From Actinomycetota bacterium (lineage in GTDB: Bacteria > Actinomycetota > Actinomycetes > S36-B12 > GCA-2699445): 64,000 bases of DNA. The position numbers were made by a program, and so were the translations under genes. Below are positions 1-9,229 of the stretch, in pieces. The DNA lies in contig JAGQTY010000011.1 of NCBI GenBank assembly GCA_020438795.1, positions 23,833 to 87,832 on the forward strand, given 5' to 3'. Under the pieces are notes generated by a model, which worked only from the letters and a program-made list of their open reading frames with translations, did no database searches and was not told the origin of the DNA. Position 1 is the first letter of the stretch. Each line of letters opens with the position of its first letter.

Positions 1-160
1 GGGAATGAACACGATCTCGGTGGTAACCTCCGGCTACGGCGCGGAGGGGGAGGCCATCGGCCACCTCGGTGTCGTCGGACCCACGCGGATGGACTATGCC
101 TCCAACATGGCCAAGGTCCTGGCAGTGGCCAGGTACCTGGGTCGTCTGATCGACAGCTGA
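1..160 (+). CDS. hrcA: Heat-inducible transcription repressor HrcA, C-terminal fragment
   Basis: Only the last 52 codons are present, read in the frame that begins at base 2, so the gene is cut by the left edge. The fragment contains [10 protein letters not shown], the signature that closes HrcA, the repressor that binds CIRCE operators before chaperone genes. The next gene, 62 nt downstream, encodes a J-protein, the usual hrcA-dnaJ order of Actinomycetota (hrcA-dnaJ2 in mycobacteria). The promoter and any CIRCE element lie outside the window. Identification rests on this short but characteristic tail. Confidence 0.85.
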   Translation, partial: GMNTISVVTSGYGAEGEAIGHLGVVGPTRMDYASNMAKVLAVARYLGRLIDS

Positions 161-222
161 GGAATTTTCCGATTCCCGGTCCCGCTGTGACAATGGTGTG
201 AGCGGGAGAAGAAGGAGTGTCT

Positions 223-1347
223 GTGGCGACGGACTATTACGCAGCGCTCGGTGTGAGCCGAGATGCCGCCCCTCAGGAGATCAAGCGCGCCTACCGTCGC
301 CTGGCCAGGGAATTGCACCCGGATGTGAATCCTGACGCAGGTGACCGGTTCAAGGAGGTCACCGCGGCCTACGAGGTCCTCAGCGACCCTGAGAAGCGTC
401 GTCTCTACGACCATGGCGTGGACCCCAGAGCGTCGTCACAGGGACCGGGGCCCGGCGCCGGCTTCGACTTCAGCGACATCATGGACGCGTTCTTCGGCGG
501 CGGGGGCGCCCGGCAGACCGGACCCGCCTCACGAACCCAGCGTGGCCAGGACGCGCTGATCCGGCTCCAGGTCGACCTGCGTGAGGTGGTCTTCGGGTCC
601 GAACGCGAGATCACCATCGACACGGCCATCGCCTGCAATGTCTGTGAGGGCGCGGGCACCGCGCAGGGCACCGAGCCCGAGACCTGCGCCATGTGCAAGG
701 GCCGCGGGGAGATCCAGTCCGTGCAGCGATCGCTGCTCGGTCAGGTGATGACATCGCGCGTATGTCCGCAGTGCCGGGGCTTCGGCACCACCATTCCGCA
801 TCCGTGTCCCGAATGCAGCGGCGACGGCCGGGTCCGGACCCGCAGGAGCCTGACCGTCAGGGTGCCTCCCGGCGTCGAGACGGGCACCAGGATCCAGCTG
901 GCGGGACAGGGCGAAGTGGGACCCGGCGCCGGACCGGCGGGCGACCTGTTCGTGGAGATCATCGAGAAGCAGGACCCGGTCTTCCACCGTGAAGGAGACG
1001 ATCTTCGCTGCACGGTGTCGCTGCCCATGACCGCCGCAGCCCTCGGGGTCGACATCCCACTGCAGACCCTGGACGGTGAGGAGAAGATCCACGTACCGGC
1101 AGGCACGCAGTCCGGGCACACCGAGGTGCTGCGGGCGCGTGGGGTGCCGCATCTGCGGGGCAACGGACGAGGGAGCCTCGCGGTGACGATCCGCGTCGAG
1201 ACGCCGACTCACCTCAACGGTCAGCAGCGAGAACTGCTCGAGCAGCTCGCCACCCTGCGCAACGAGGAGAATCCCGACGGGACCGCGCTTGAGGAACAGA
1301 GCGGCCTGTTCAGCCGGATCAGGGACGCCTTCTCCGGGAAACAGTGA
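223..1347 (+). CDS. dnaJ: Chaperone protein DnaJ (DnaJ2 type)
   Basis: Co-chaperone that stimulates the DnaK ATPase and delivers unfolded proteins. An N-terminal J domain (about residues 3-66) carries the HPD triad at 33-35. A Gly-rich stretch follows, then four zinc-finger repeats ([32 protein letters not shown]) and the two C-terminal substrate-binding beta domains, so the type I architecture is complete. I chose GTG 223 because AAGGAG at 212-217 lies 5 nt before it; the in-frame GTG at 217 overlaps that ribosome-binding site. 374 residues, normal for the family. The stop overlaps the next gene's start by 4 nt, so translation is probably coupled. Co-location with hrcA suggests heat-shock control. 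Confidence 0.95.
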   Translation: MATDYYAALGVSRDAAPQEIKRAYRRLARELHPDVNPDAGDRFKEVTAAYEVLSDPEKRRLYDHGVDPRASSQGPGPGAGFDFSDIMDAFFGGGGARQTGPASRTQRGQDALIRLQVDLREVVFGSEREITIDTAIACNVCEGAGTAQGTEPETCAMCKGRGEIQSVQRSLLGQVMTSRVCPQCRGFGTTIPHPCPECSGDGRVRTRRSLTVRVPPGVETGTRIQLAGQGEVGPGAGPAGDLFVEIIEKQDPVFHREGDDLRCTVSLPMTAAALGVDIPLQTLDGEEKIHVPAGTQSGHTEVLRARGVPHLRGNGRGSLAVTIRVETPTHLNGQQRELLEQLATLRNEENPDGTALEEQSGLFSRIRDAFSGKQ

Positions 1348-2093
1348 CGGCCTGGGACGTCAGCGACGCGGTAGTGCTCACCGCGCCCGCCTCGCAACTT
1401 CAGCCGGGTGAGCTGACGCTGAGCCCCGAGGAGTCCCACCATGCGCGGGTCCGTCGGCTCGCGCCGGGAACGACCGTGCACCTGGTTGACGGGCAGGGTG
1501 GACGAGCACTGGCGGAGATCGAAGGTCCGCGCGGCCCGGCCCTCAGGGTTCGCGTCCTGTCTGTGCGCCACGAACCACGGCCCTGCCCCCAGGTCACGCT
1601 TGTCCAGGCTCTCATCAAGGGTGACCGGGCGATGGCGGCGGTCGAGATGGCGTGTGAGGCCGGGGTCGATCGAATCATTCCCTGGCAGGCCGAGCGCAGT
1701 GTCGTGCGCTGGCGCGGACCCCGCGCGGAGCAGTCCCTGGCCAAGTGGCGTTCAGCGGTGGTATCGGCCGGCAAGCAGTCTCGCCGCTCCTGGTTCCCGG
1801 ACGTGGAACCGGTGCGGACCTCCGCGCAGCTGGCTCAGGTGCTCGCAGGGGCGGACCTGGCCCTGGTCCTGGACGCGGGCGCCGCCATGCGTCTGTCCGC
1901 CATGTCGCTGCCGGAGCGCGGCAGCATCGTCCTGGTGGTGGGTCCGGAAGGCGGGCTCAGCCCAGGGGAGATCGACACGTTCGTCCGGGCGGGCGCGATC
2001 ACGACCAGGCTGGGCAGCCCGATCCTGCGCGCAGGCACCGCCGGAGTGGCTGCGTTGGCAGTCGTGATGGCCAACAGTGGACGCTGGGACTGA
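1344..2093 (+). CDS. rsmE: 16S rRNA (uracil1498-N3)-methyltransferase RsmE
   Basis: Methylates U1498 of 16S rRNA using S-adenosylmethionine. An N-terminal PUA-like segment (about 10-80, with [14 protein letters not shown]) precedes a SPOUT methyltransferase fold whose trefoil-knot motifs are clear: [14 protein letters not shown] and the C-terminal [12 protein letters not shown]. 249 residues, the usual length. The GTG start at 1344 overlaps the dnaJ stop by 4 nt (GTGA), indicating an operon. Its position between dnaJ and the HIT/phoH genes is conserved in actinobacteria. Confidence 0.93.
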   Translation: MTAWDVSDAVVLTAPASQLQPGELTLSPEESHHARVRRLAPGTTVHLVDGQGGRALAEIEGPRGPALRVRVLSVRHEPRPCPQVTLVQALIKGDRAMAAVEMACEAGVDRIIPWQAERSVVRWRGPRAEQSLAKWRSAVVSAGKQSRRSWFPDVEPVRTSAQLAQVLAGADLALVLDAGAAMRLSAMSLPERGSIVLVVGPEGGLSPGEIDTFVRAGAITTRLGSPILRAGTAGVAALAVVMANSGRWD

Positions 2094-2106
2094 TACGGTC
2101 GTGAGC

Positions 2107-2451
2107 ATGCAAGGTTGCCTGTTCTGCGGGATCGCTGAGGGCACGGTCCCCGCTGAGATCGTCTGGTCCGACGACGAGTTCGTCGCTTTCCGGGATATCG
2201 ATCCGCAGGCCCCGGTCCATGTTCTGGTCATCCCCAGACATCACGCGCCCGATCTCGCTGCGCTGAGCGCGACTGATGCCGCACAGGCCGGCCGCCTGTT
2301 GGCCGCGGTCGCGGCGGTGGCGCATGGGGAGGGACTCGATGGCGGCGGTTACCGCACTGTGCTGAACACAGGGGTGGACGGAGGCCAGACCGTCAGTCAC
2401 GTCCATGCCCACGTGCTCGGTGGTCGTCAGATGATGTGGCCGCCGGGATGA
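2107..2451 (+). CDS. HIT family nucleotide-binding protein (HINT-like)
   Basis: Histidine-triad protein of the HINT branch; relatives hydrolyse AMP conjugates such as adenosine phosphoramidates. The CxxC pair in GCLFC at the N-terminus and the terminal triad SHVHAHVLGG, with the catalytic His in HVHAHV, are both present. About 114 residues, typical. ATG 2107 is preferred over GTG 2101 because a TACGGT -10 box at 2094-2099 would start a leaderless transcript there; the ORF is also open upstream through rsmE. The gene lies between rsmE and phoH as in other actinobacteria. The physiological substrate cannot be read from sequence. Confidence 0.9.
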   Translation: MQGCLFCGIAEGTVPAEIVWSDDEFVAFRDIDPQAPVHVLVIPRHHAPDLAALSATDAAQAGRLLAAVAAVAHGEGLDGGGYRTVLNTGVDGGQTVSHVHAHVLGGRQMMWPPG

Positions 2452-2505
2452 CAGTGCTGAGTGGTTGGCGCGCCCAGGAGGCGCTCATGGGATGGGCAGG
2501 TTCGG

Positions 2506-3492
2506 TTGACGAGTGAATCGCCTGAGGTGACCTCGGCCAAGGTGGAGGTGCCCTCTTCCCAGCCGATGGTGAGCGTGCTCGGCGTGGGCGATTCGTTGCT
2601 GCGCGTCGTCGAGTCGGCCTTCCCCCGGCTGGAGTTGCTGGCCCGGGGCAATGAGATCAGGATGCACGGACCCGCGGACGACGTACACCTCGCCGAGCTT
2701 CTGTTCGCCGAGATGCTGGCTGTACTGCGGACCGGCCAGGGACTGACCCCAGAGGCGGTGGAACGCTCGATCACGATGCTGCGAGGTGGCGACGGGCGCC
2801 CTTCCACGGTGCTCACCGCGAACATCCTGAGCACCAGGGGCAAGTCGATCCGGGCCAAGACGCTGAACCAGAAGCGCTACGTGGACGCGATCGACCAGCA
2901 CACGATCACGTTCGGCATCGGGCCGGCTGGCACGGGCAAGACCTACCTGGCCGTGGCCAAGGCGGTGCAGGCGCTGCAGAACAAGGACGTGAACCGGATC
3001 ATCCTGACCCGACCCGCCGTGGAGGCCGGTGAGCGACTCGGCTTCCTTCCGGGAACCCTCAGCGAGAAGATCGATCCGTATCTGCGACCGCTTTACGACG
3101 CCTTGCACGACATGCTCGATCCGGACTCGATCCCCAGGCTCATCACCAGTGGCACCATCGAGATCGCCCCGCTGGCCTACATGCGCGGGCGGACGCTCAA
3201 TGATGCCTTCGTCATCCTCGATGAGGCGCAGAACACCTCGCCGGAGCAGATGAAGATGTTCCTGACACGACTCGGTTTCGGCTCCACGATCGTGGTGACC
3301 GGTGACGTGACCCAGGTGGACCTGCCCCGCGGCACCGCATCGGGGCTGCGTGTCGTGGAACAGATCCTGTCAGGCGTCGAGGATCTGGCCTTCTGTCAGC
3401 TCGACGCCCGCGATGTGGTGCGGCACCGGCTCGTGGGCCGGATCGTGGAGGCCTACGGTCGCTACGACGCAGCGCGCGGTGAGGGGAACTGA
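2506..3492 (+). CDS. phoH: PhoH family ATPase (PhoL/PhoH1 type)
   Basis: Cytoplasmic P-loop ATPase linked to RNA metabolism and ribosome maturation, as expected beside ybeY. Walker A is GPAGTGKT in FGIGPAGTGKTYLAVAKAV, Walker B is FVILDEAQN, and the long central block TRPAVEAGERLGFLPG is diagnostic of PhoH. An N-terminal KH-like segment precedes the ATPase core. The start is uncertain: TTG 2506 (MTSESPEV) sits 5 nt after GGCAGG and resembles mycobacterial PhoH1, while the open frame reaches GTG 2461, which has no clear ribosome-binding site. The stop overlaps the ybeY start by one base (TGATG), so the two are co-translated. Confidence 0.92.
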   Translation: MTSESPEVTSAKVEVPSSQPMVSVLGVGDSLLRVVESAFPRLELLARGNEIRMHGPADDVHLAELLFAEMLAVLRTGQGLTPEAVERSITMLRGGDGRPSTVLTANILSTRGKSIRAKTLNQKRYVDAIDQHTITFGIGPAGTGKTYLAVAKAVQALQNKDVNRIILTRPAVEAGERLGFLPGTLSEKIDPYLRPLYDALHDMLDPDSIPRLITSGTIEIAPLAYMRGRTLNDAFVILDEAQNTSPEQMKMFLTRLGFGSTIVVTGDVTQVDLPRGTASGLRVVEQILSGVEDLAFCQLDARDVVRHRLVGRIVEAYGRYDAARGEGN

Positions 3493-3956
3493 TGGGTGTC
3501 GAGATAACGGTCGAGGATGATGTCGCGGGCATGGTGGATGCCAGCGACGTCGTCGACCTGGCCCGCAGTGTCCTGGCGCAGCTGCGGATCTCCAGCGCCG
3601 CCGAACTCTCGATCGCGGTGGTCGACGAGGACGAGATGGCCAGGCTGCATCAGGAATGGCTCCACGAGCCGGGCCCGACCGATGTCCTGAGTTTCCCGAT
3701 GGACGAACTGCGTGAGCCGCTGGCCGATGAACAGCCGCCCTGGGGCGTGCTGGGAGACGTGGTCATCTGTCCGGCGGTCGCGCAACGACAGGCGGCGCAG
3801 GCAGGTCATTCGGCGCAGCGGGAGGTCCGCTGGTTGCTCATCCACGGCATCCTCCATCTGCTCGGGCACGACCATGCCGAGGCCGACGAGGCGAAGGTGA
3901 TGTTCGCCCGGCAGGCGGCGCTGCTCGAGGAGTACGAGGAGTCCCTGTCCCGGTGA
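3492..3956 (+). CDS. ybeY: Endoribonuclease YbeY (rRNA maturation factor)
   Basis: Zinc-dependent RNase of the UPF0054 family that matures the 3' end of 16S rRNA and takes part in 70S quality control. The metal-binding signature HGILHLLGHDH near residues 117-127 has all three histidines. The conserved TDVLSFPMD is also present. 154 residues, normal. ATG 3492 overlaps the phoH stop by one base, and its own stop overlaps the following gene by 4 nt. Confidence 0.95.
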   Translation: MGVEITVEDDVAGMVDASDVVDLARSVLAQLRISSAAELSIAVVDEDEMARLHQEWLHEPGPTDVLSFPMDELREPLADEQPPWGVLGDVVICPAVAQRQAAQAGHSAQREVRWLLIHGILHLLGHDHAEADEAKVMFARQAALLEEYEESLSR

Positions 3957-5233
3957 ACAGCATCGTCGCCTACTTCCTCCTCGCATTCCTGCTGATCGTG
4001 ATCGCGTGGCTCACCGTCGCGGCAGACACTGCCATCGACCGGCTGTCCAAGGCACACATCGCCGAGATCGAGGAGACCGACCCCCGCAAGGCCGCGCGCC
4101 TGCAGTCGCTGGCGGAGAACCCCGCAAGGTATGTCAACGCGCTGCTCCTGCTGCGCAGCCTCACCAGCCTGGGTGCATTCGCCTTCCTGGCCCTGGCGCT
4201 GCTGGATCTGCTGAGCTGGCCCAGCGGCTGGGTGCTGACCTTGGCCACGGTCATCATGGCCGTCGTCAGTTTCGTCGTGCTGGGAGTCTCCGCCAGGACG
4301 ACGGGCAGGCAACGCACCTACACGGTCGCCTCGGCTACCGCCTGGTTCGTGCGCCCGGTGACGGCTGTCATCCACCCGATCACCGCGCTGCTGATCCATC
4401 TCGGCAACGCCATCACACCCGGCCCGGGCTTCCGCACCGGCCCCTTCTCATCGCAGGCGGAGTTCGCCGAGGTGCTCGACGCAGCCGAGGCGTCCAGAGT
4501 GATTGAGGCCGGGGAACGGCAGATGATCCGCTCGGTGTTCGCTCTCGGTGACACCATCGCCCGCGAGGTGATGGTCCCGCGGACCGACATGGTGTTCATC
4601 GAGTCCGACAAGAACCTGCGGCAGGCGCTGTCGTTGGGGCTGCGTTCCGGCTACTCGCGCATACCGGTGGTGGGGGAGGATCCGGACGACATGCTGGGAG
4701 TAGTGTTCCTCAAGGACATCGTCCGCAGGGTCTTCGAGGACCGCAGCGCCGAACTCGGTCTGCGGGTCGCCGACCTGATGCGCCCGGTGCACTTCGTACC
4801 GGACTCCAAGCCCGCCGACGACCTGCTCGGTGAGATGCAGGCGAAGCGGGAGCACATGGCGATCGTGGTCGACGAGTTCGGTGGCACTGCCGGGCTGGTG
4901 ACCATCGAGGACATCCTTGAGGAGATCGTCGGCGAGATCGACGACGAGTACGACACGTCGGCCCCCGACGTGGAGCGGATATCCGACGGCGAACTCGTGC
5001 TCAGCTCCAGACTCTCGATCGAACACCTGATGGAGGAGACCGGTATCGATCTCGATCCCGAGGAGGAGAGCGTCGAGACGGTCGGCGGTCTCATGGGCCG
5101 GCGTCTCGGCCGGGTGCCAATACCCGGAGCGCAGATCGAGGAGCAGGGCTGGCGCTTCAAGGCGCAGGCCGGCACCGGGCGGCGCAACCAGGTCACCTCG
5201 ATCAGGGCGGTCCGTATCGGGGCAGAGGAGTGA
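3953..5233 (+). CDS. Hemolysin C/CorC-type CNNM transporter-associated protein (DUF21-CBS-CorC)
   Basis: Membrane protein of the CNNM/CorC family, implicated in Mg2+ (and Co2+) handling. An N-terminal TM segment (about 5-25) and a second hydrophobic block (about 60-118) form the DUF21 region. A CBS pair follows (MVPRTDMVFIESD onward, then HMAIVVDEFGGTAGLVTIEDI), and an acidic C-terminal CorC_HlyC domain ends near residue 420. The GTG start overlaps the ybeY stop by 4 nt. Mycobacteria keep the same gene between ybeY and era. Substrate direction is not established for this branch. Confidence 0.88.
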   Translation: MNSIVAYFLLAFLLIVIAWLTVAADTAIDRLSKAHIAEIEETDPRKAARLQSLAENPARYVNALLLLRSLTSLGAFAFLALALLDLLSWPSGWVLTLATVIMAVVSFVVLGVSARTTGRQRTYTVASATAWFVRPVTAVIHPITALLIHLGNAITPGPGFRTGPFSSQAEFAEVLDAAEASRVIEAGERQMIRSVFALGDTIAREVMVPRTDMVFIESDKNLRQALSLGLRSGYSRIPVVGEDPDDMLGVVFLKDIVRRVFEDRSAELGLRVADLMRPVHFVPDSKPADDLLGEMQAKREHMAIVVDEFGGTAGLVTIEDILEEIVGEIDDEYDTSAPDVERISDGELVLSSRLSIEHLMEETGIDLDPEEESVETVGGLMGRRLGRVPIPGAQIEEQGWRFKAQAGTGRRNQVTSIRAVRIGAEE

Positions 5234-5235
5234 GG

Positions 5236-6159
5236 ATGGCTGAGTACCACAGTGGTTTCGCCTGCGTCGTGGGGCGCCCCAACGTCGGCAAGTCGACACT
5301 GGTGAACACACTGATCGGCCAGGATGTCGCGATCACCTCGCCCACGCCGCAGACGACACGACACTCGATAAGGGGCATCGTGTCGCAACCGGACCGGCAA
5401 CTGGTGCTGGTGGACACCCCGGGGCTCCACAAGCCCCGAACTGTGCTCGGCAAGCGGCTCAACGAGCTCGTCCGGGAGACCTGGGCAACCGTGGATGTGC
5501 TTGTCATGTGTGTGCCTGCCGATCAGCGCGTGGGACCGGGGGACCGCTTCATCGCCTCGCAGCTCGGCCGCTCGGCGGCCCGCGGGGCTGCCACGGTGGC
5601 CGTCGTCACCAAGACCGATCTCGCGGACCGGGACCGGACCGCAGAACAACTGCTCGAGGTATCCGGGCTGAGCGAACAGATCGGCCGGGACTGGACCGAG
5701 ATCATTCCTGTGAGCGTGCGATCGGGCGAGAACGTCGAGACGCTCAAGCAGGTGCTGCTCGGGTTGCTCCCCGTCGGGCCGCAGCTGTATCCCGAGGACG
5801 AGATCACCGACGAGCCCACCGCCACCTTCATCGCCGAGGCGATCCGTCATGCAGCGATGCAGGAGATGCACGACGAACTGCCGCACTCGCTGGCGGTGCA
5901 GGTGGAATCCGTGACACCCCGGGCCGACCGCCCGGAAACGGACCCGCTCACTGACGTGGAAGCGACGATCTTCGTTGAGCGGGACAGCCAGAAGCCCATC
6001 GTGCTCGGCCGCAAGGGGGCCGGTATCCGCAGGATCGGCACACAGGCCCGCGAGCGGATCGAGCCGTTGCTCGGCACAAGGGTCTACCTGGACCTCCGGG
6101 TCAAGGTCGCCAAGGACTGGCAGAAGGACCCGAAGCAACTGCGCAGGCTGGGGTTCTGA
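5236..6159 (+). CDS. era: GTPase Era
   Basis: Ras-like GTPase that binds the 3' end of 16S rRNA during 30S assembly. G1 is GRPNVGKS, the switch region shows TPQTTRHSIRG, G3 is DTPG, G4 is TKTD, and the C-terminal KH domain contains GRKGAGIRRIGTQAR. 307 residues. ATG 5236 is chosen because GAGGAG at 5225-5230 gives 5-nt spacing; the in-frame GTG 5230 lies inside that site. Last gene of the run of rRNA-maturation genes, ending convergently with the permease downstream. Confidence 0.96.
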   Translation: MAEYHSGFACVVGRPNVGKSTLVNTLIGQDVAITSPTPQTTRHSIRGIVSQPDRQLVLVDTPGLHKPRTVLGKRLNELVRETWATVDVLVMCVPADQRVGPGDRFIASQLGRSAARGAATVAVVTKTDLADRDRTAEQLLEVSGLSEQIGRDWTEIIPVSVRSGENVETLKQVLLGLLPVGPQLYPEDEITDEPTATFIAEAIRHAAMQEMHDELPHSLAVQVESVTPRADRPETDPLTDVEATIFVERDSQKPIVLGRKGAGIRRIGTQARERIEPLLGTRVYLDLRVKVAKDWQKDPKQLRRLGF

Positions 6160-6198
6160 GGTGGCGCTCGAGGACGGCGGGTCCTGAGTCAGGCTGGG

Positions 6199-7413
6199 TC
6201 AGTGCGGCTCGCTCGGCGATGAGGTCGCCTGGGCGACCTCCTCCTCGGCGTGTTCGATCGTCGGGTCGTCGTCCTTGTGATCGCGCATCTCGGAGATCAG
6301 TTCATACCGAGACCCGTAGGTGTCGATCACGGCGAGGATGGCCGCGGCGATCGGGATGCCGATCAGGGCGCCGATCGGGCCCCACACCGCCGCACCGATG
6401 AACACCGCGGCCAGTGCGACGGCCGGGTGGATGTCCATCGTTGCGCGGCTGACACGCGGGGTCAGTACGTAGTTCTCGATCTGCTGGTATACGGTCGCGA
6501 AGATCACGATCCAGACCGCAAGGATCGGTTTGTCGAGCGCGCCGATGAGCACGGGGACGGCCACGCCGATGTAGGTGCCGATCGTGGGGATCAGCTGGCT
6601 GGCGAACCCGGCGAAAATACCCATGGGCAGCCAGTAGGGCAGGTCGATGATCAGGAAGAAGATCGAATGGGCCAGTGCTGAGATACTCGCGAGGATCAGC
6701 TTGCTGATGACGAAGCCACCGGTCTTGGCCAGGCTGATGTCCCAGACGGTGATCATCACCTTCTGCTGCCGGGGTGGCAGCCAGGAGGCGATCGTCCGGC
6801 GCAGTCGTGGCCCGTCGGCGGCGATGTAGAACGAGAAGACCAGGACGGTGAAGATGTCGAAGATCACCGAGAAGGCGACGCCGAGGGCGCCCACGATCCC
6901 ACCTGCGAAGTCGGTGGCGAAGCCGGCCACTGCGCTGGCGTCGATGTTGAGCTGGCCGATGATGTCGTTCGGGTTGATGTTGAGGTCGAAGGTGCTGTTG
7001 AGCCAGGCGACCACCTCGGTCACGATGCCGGGCAGTGACTGCACGAACTCGGCCAGCTGGGCGGAGAACACCCCACCCAGCAGGATCAACGTGATCACCG
7101 CGATCACGAAGCCTACGAAGAGTGTGATTCCGGTCCCGAACCCTCGTCGCAGACCCCGGCGCTCGAAGAACCGGATGGAGGGTTCCATGGCGATCGCGAT
7201 GAGCCAGGCGAGCAGGATCAGGAACAGGAAGTGGCCGATGGCTCCGAAGATCCAGATGGCCAGTGTGTAGAGCGTGAGAATCACCAGGATGATGACGAGC
7301 GCGCGACGAAGCCACTTCGGTTCGAAGGCGATCAGCTGGACGTCGTCACTGACCGGACGTGTTCCGGACTCCGGCTCTTCGCCGGAACTCCTCGCACCAC
7401 GTGAACCCGCCAC
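6199..7413 (-). CDS. AI-2E family transporter (PerM/YdiK-like permease)
   Basis: Polytopic inner-membrane protein of the PF01594 family, whose members export or exchange small molecules (autoinducer-2, Na+/H+ in some cases). Around eight hydrophobic segments are visible: two in the first 90 residues, a long hydrophilic central section with helices, then the conserved C-terminal block with LPYWLPMGIFAGFASQLIPTIGTYIG and IENYVLTPRV. N- and C-terminal tails are polar and acidic. The GTG at 7413 lies exactly 7 nt after a TAATTT -10 box on this strand, supporting a leaderless start. It is divergent from recO. Substrate unknown. Confidence 0.85.
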   Translation of the reverse strand: MAGSRGARSSGEEPESGTRPVSDDVQLIAFEPKWLRRALVIILVILTLYTLAIWIFGAIGHFLFLILLAWLIAIAMEPSIRFFERRGLRRGFGTGITLFVGFVIAVITLILLGGVFSAQLAEFVQSLPGIVTEVVAWLNSTFDLNINPNDIIGQLNIDASAVAGFATDFAGGIVGALGVAFSVIFDIFTVLVFSFYIAADGPRLRRTIASWLPPRQQKVMITVWDISLAKTGGFVISKLILASISALAHSIFFLIIDLPYWLPMGIFAGFASQLIPTIGTYIGVAVPVLIGALDKPILAVWIVIFATVYQQIENYVLTPRVSRATMDIHPAVALAAVFIGAAVWGPIGALIGIPIAAAILAVIDTYGSRYELISEMRDHKDDDPTIEHAEEEVAQATSSPSEPH

Positions 7414-7420
7414 ACTTCAG

Positions 7421-7426
7421 AAATTA
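7421..7426 (-). promoter_or_regulatory. -10 box for the AI-2E permease gene
   Basis: TAATTT on the minus strand, 7 nt before GTG 7413. The spacing predicts transcription starting at the start codon. No convincing -35 is seen, as is common for actinobacterial leaderless promoters. Confidence 0.5.
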
Positions 7427-7476
7427 GACGCTGCGCCGCGGCGTGGCTCGCTGACCCGCCGCACCGTGATCGGTGG

Positions 7477-7482
7477 GATACT
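7477..7482 (+). promoter_or_regulatory. -10 box for recO
   Basis: GATACT, 6 nt before GTG 7489, a five-of-six match to TATACT; predicts a leaderless recO-uppS mRNA. It is back to back with the permease promoter, about 50 bp apart. Confidence 0.45.
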
Positions 7483-7488
7483 GAAGGT

Positions 7489-8229
7489 GTGCCGTCCTAC
7501 AACGACGAGGGTGTGGTCCTGCGAACCCACAAGCTGGGTGAAGCAGACCGGATTGTCACGATTCTGACCCGCGGCAACGGTCGGGTTCGGGCGGTCGTCA
7601 AGGGTGTCCGACGCGTGGGGAGCCGTTTCGGCGCCAGTTGCGAACCGCTGAGTCACATTGATGTGCAGTTGTACGAAGGCCGCAATCTGGACAGGATGAC
7701 CCAAGCCGTCATCCGCAGGTCGTACGGAACCGAGCTGGCTGGGGACTATCCGGACTGGACCGCTGCGATCGCGCTGGCCGAAGTGGCGGAACGGCTGACC
7801 CCCGTGGAGCGCGAGGCGAATCTGCAGCAGTACCTGCTGCTCATCGGGGCGCTGCGTGCGATCTGCGATGACCGCAGGGACGCCAACCTGGTGCTCGACG
7901 CGTTCGTGCTGCGCTCCATGGCAGTGGCCGGGTGGTCCGCCTCTTTCCATGACTGTGCACGCTGTGGCGCTGCGGGTCCCTGGCGTTCCTTCCAGCTGGC
8001 CAGCGGTGGAAGCGTCTGTGATGCGTGCCGGCAGTACGGGGCCACAACACCCCGTCCACAGACGGTGGCGCTGCTCGGGGCGCTGCTGAGTGGGGACTGG
8101 GACGAGGCGACGACCGCTGGGCCGCAGGTGCGCTCCGAAGCCAGCGGTCTGGTCGCGGCATTCCTGCAGTGGCACTCGGAGCGGGGCCTCAGGTCCTGGC
8201 CCCTGGTGGAAAGGGCTGGTTCGGTATGA
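7489..8229 (+). CDS. recO: DNA repair protein RecO
   Basis: Recombination mediator that helps load RecA in the RecFOR pathway. The N-terminal OB fold starts [20 protein letters not shown], with the typical [16 protein letters not shown]; the helical C-terminal domain holds a zinc site made of CARCG and CDAC. 246 residues, usual length. The GTG start has a -10 box 6 nt upstream and no ribosome-binding site. The stop overlaps uppS by 4 nt; recO-uppS is the mycobacterial order. Confidence 0.95.
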   Translation: MPSYNDEGVVLRTHKLGEADRIVTILTRGNGRVRAVVKGVRRVGSRFGASCEPLSHIDVQLYEGRNLDRMTQAVIRRSYGTELAGDYPDWTAAIALAEVAERLTPVEREANLQQYLLLIGALRAICDDRRDANLVLDAFVLRSMAVAGWSASFHDCARCGAAGPWRSFQLASGGSVCDACRQYGATTPRPQTVALLGALLSGDWDEATTAGPQVRSEASGLVAAFLQWHSERGLRSWPLVERAGSV

Positions 8230-9005
8230 GCAACACACCCCAGCCCCCGAGCCCGCACAGCAGCGGCGTGCCGCCCCCACACTTCGACTCGCTGCCCACC
8301 CATGTCGCCATCGTGATGGACGGTAATGGTCGTTGGGCCAAGGAACGCGGGCTGCCCCGGACCGAGGGCCATCGGATGGGGGAGCACTCCCTGTGGGACG
8401 TCGTCCATGGTGCGCTGGAACTCGGCATCCCATGGTTGTCCGTCTATGCCTTCTCGACCGAGAACTGGCGCCGATCCCCTGACGAGGTGCGCTTCCTGAT
8501 GGGCTTCAACCGCGAGGTGCTACGCCGCCGACGCGATGAGATGAACCGGTTGGGGGTCCGCGTACGGTGGGCGGGGCGTCGGCCCAGGCTGTGGAAGTCC
8601 GTGGTGTCCGAGCTCGAGGAGGCCGAGGCGCTCACCGCAGGCAACCGGACGATGAACTTCACCATGTGCGTCAACTACGGGGGCCGGGCCGAGATTCTGG
8701 ATGCCGCCGCCGGGGTGGCCAGGGATGTAAAGGCCGGCCGGCTCTCTGCCAACCGGATCACGGAGAAGACGTTCAGCCGCTATCTCGACGAACCGGACAT
8801 GCCCGATGTCGATCTGTTCATCCGGTCCTCCGGTGAACAACGGATCAGCAACTTCCTGCTGTGGCAGGCGGCGTATGCGGAGATGGTCTTCCTGCCGGAA
8901 CTGTGGCCTGACTTCGACCGGCGCCAGTTGTGGACCGCACTTGAGCAGTATGGTGGCCGCGATCGTCGCTACGGCGGTGCTCAGCCGAATCAGCCTGCCG
9001 AGTGA
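8226..9005 (+). CDS. uppS: Isoprenyl transferase (cis-prenyl diphosphate synthase, UppS family)
   Basis: Condenses isopentenyl diphosphate onto an allylic primer to make the polyprenyl phosphate carrier of peptidoglycan and polysaccharide synthesis. MDGNGRWA holds the catalytic Asp; the later blocks [17 protein letters not shown] and FLPELWPDF are diagnostic. ATG 8226 overlaps the recO stop (ATGA). 259 residues with a proline-rich leader before the core. Chain length (deca- or undecaprenyl) cannot be decided from sequence alone. Confidence 0.95.
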   Translation: MSNTPQPPSPHSSGVPPPHFDSLPTHVAIVMDGNGRWAKERGLPRTEGHRMGEHSLWDVVHGALELGIPWLSVYAFSTENWRRSPDEVRFLMGFNREVLRRRRDEMNRLGVRVRWAGRRPRLWKSVVSELEEAEALTAGNRTMNFTMCVNYGGRAEILDAAAGVARDVKAGRLSANRITEKTFSRYLDEPDMPDVDLFIRSSGEQRISNFLLWQAAYAEMVFLPELWPDFDRRQLWTALEQYGGRDRRYGGAQPNQPAE

Positions 9006-9147
9006 GCAACCCGCGCACGACGACCGGGCAAGCCTCGGACATCGGGGTGGTGCTGAGTGGAGACACCCTGCGCGAAGCGTTCGGCGGGGCCGGTGCCTGT
9101 CGTGGACATGGTCCGGACTTGCCGCAGCCGGTGCTGCTTTGCGAGGA

Positions 9148-9177
9148 TGGACGAGGTGACGCTTGGTCACCGGTCCA
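9148..9177. other. Hairpin between uppS and the DUF6703 gene
   Basis: TGGAC-GA-GGTGAC-GCTTG-GTCACC-G-GTCCA can fold into 5 + 6 bp stems with a small asymmetric internal loop and a 5-nt loop. There is no U tract, so it is not a classical terminator; it may attenuate or protect mRNA. Confidence 0.4.
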
Positions 9178-9229
9178 CCGTGCTCAGCTGAGCGTGGAGC
9201 CGAACCATACGGGCGCAGGGGGCGCAGAA

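Noticed and set aside
4651..6138. 495-residue minus-strand frame
   Set aside because: Antisense shadow of the CorC-like gene and era.
9002..9229. N-terminal extension of the DUF6703 protein from GTG 9002
   Set aside because: It would overlap the uppS stop, but the extra 76 residues lack family similarity and a better-placed GTG with a ribosome-binding site exists at 9230.
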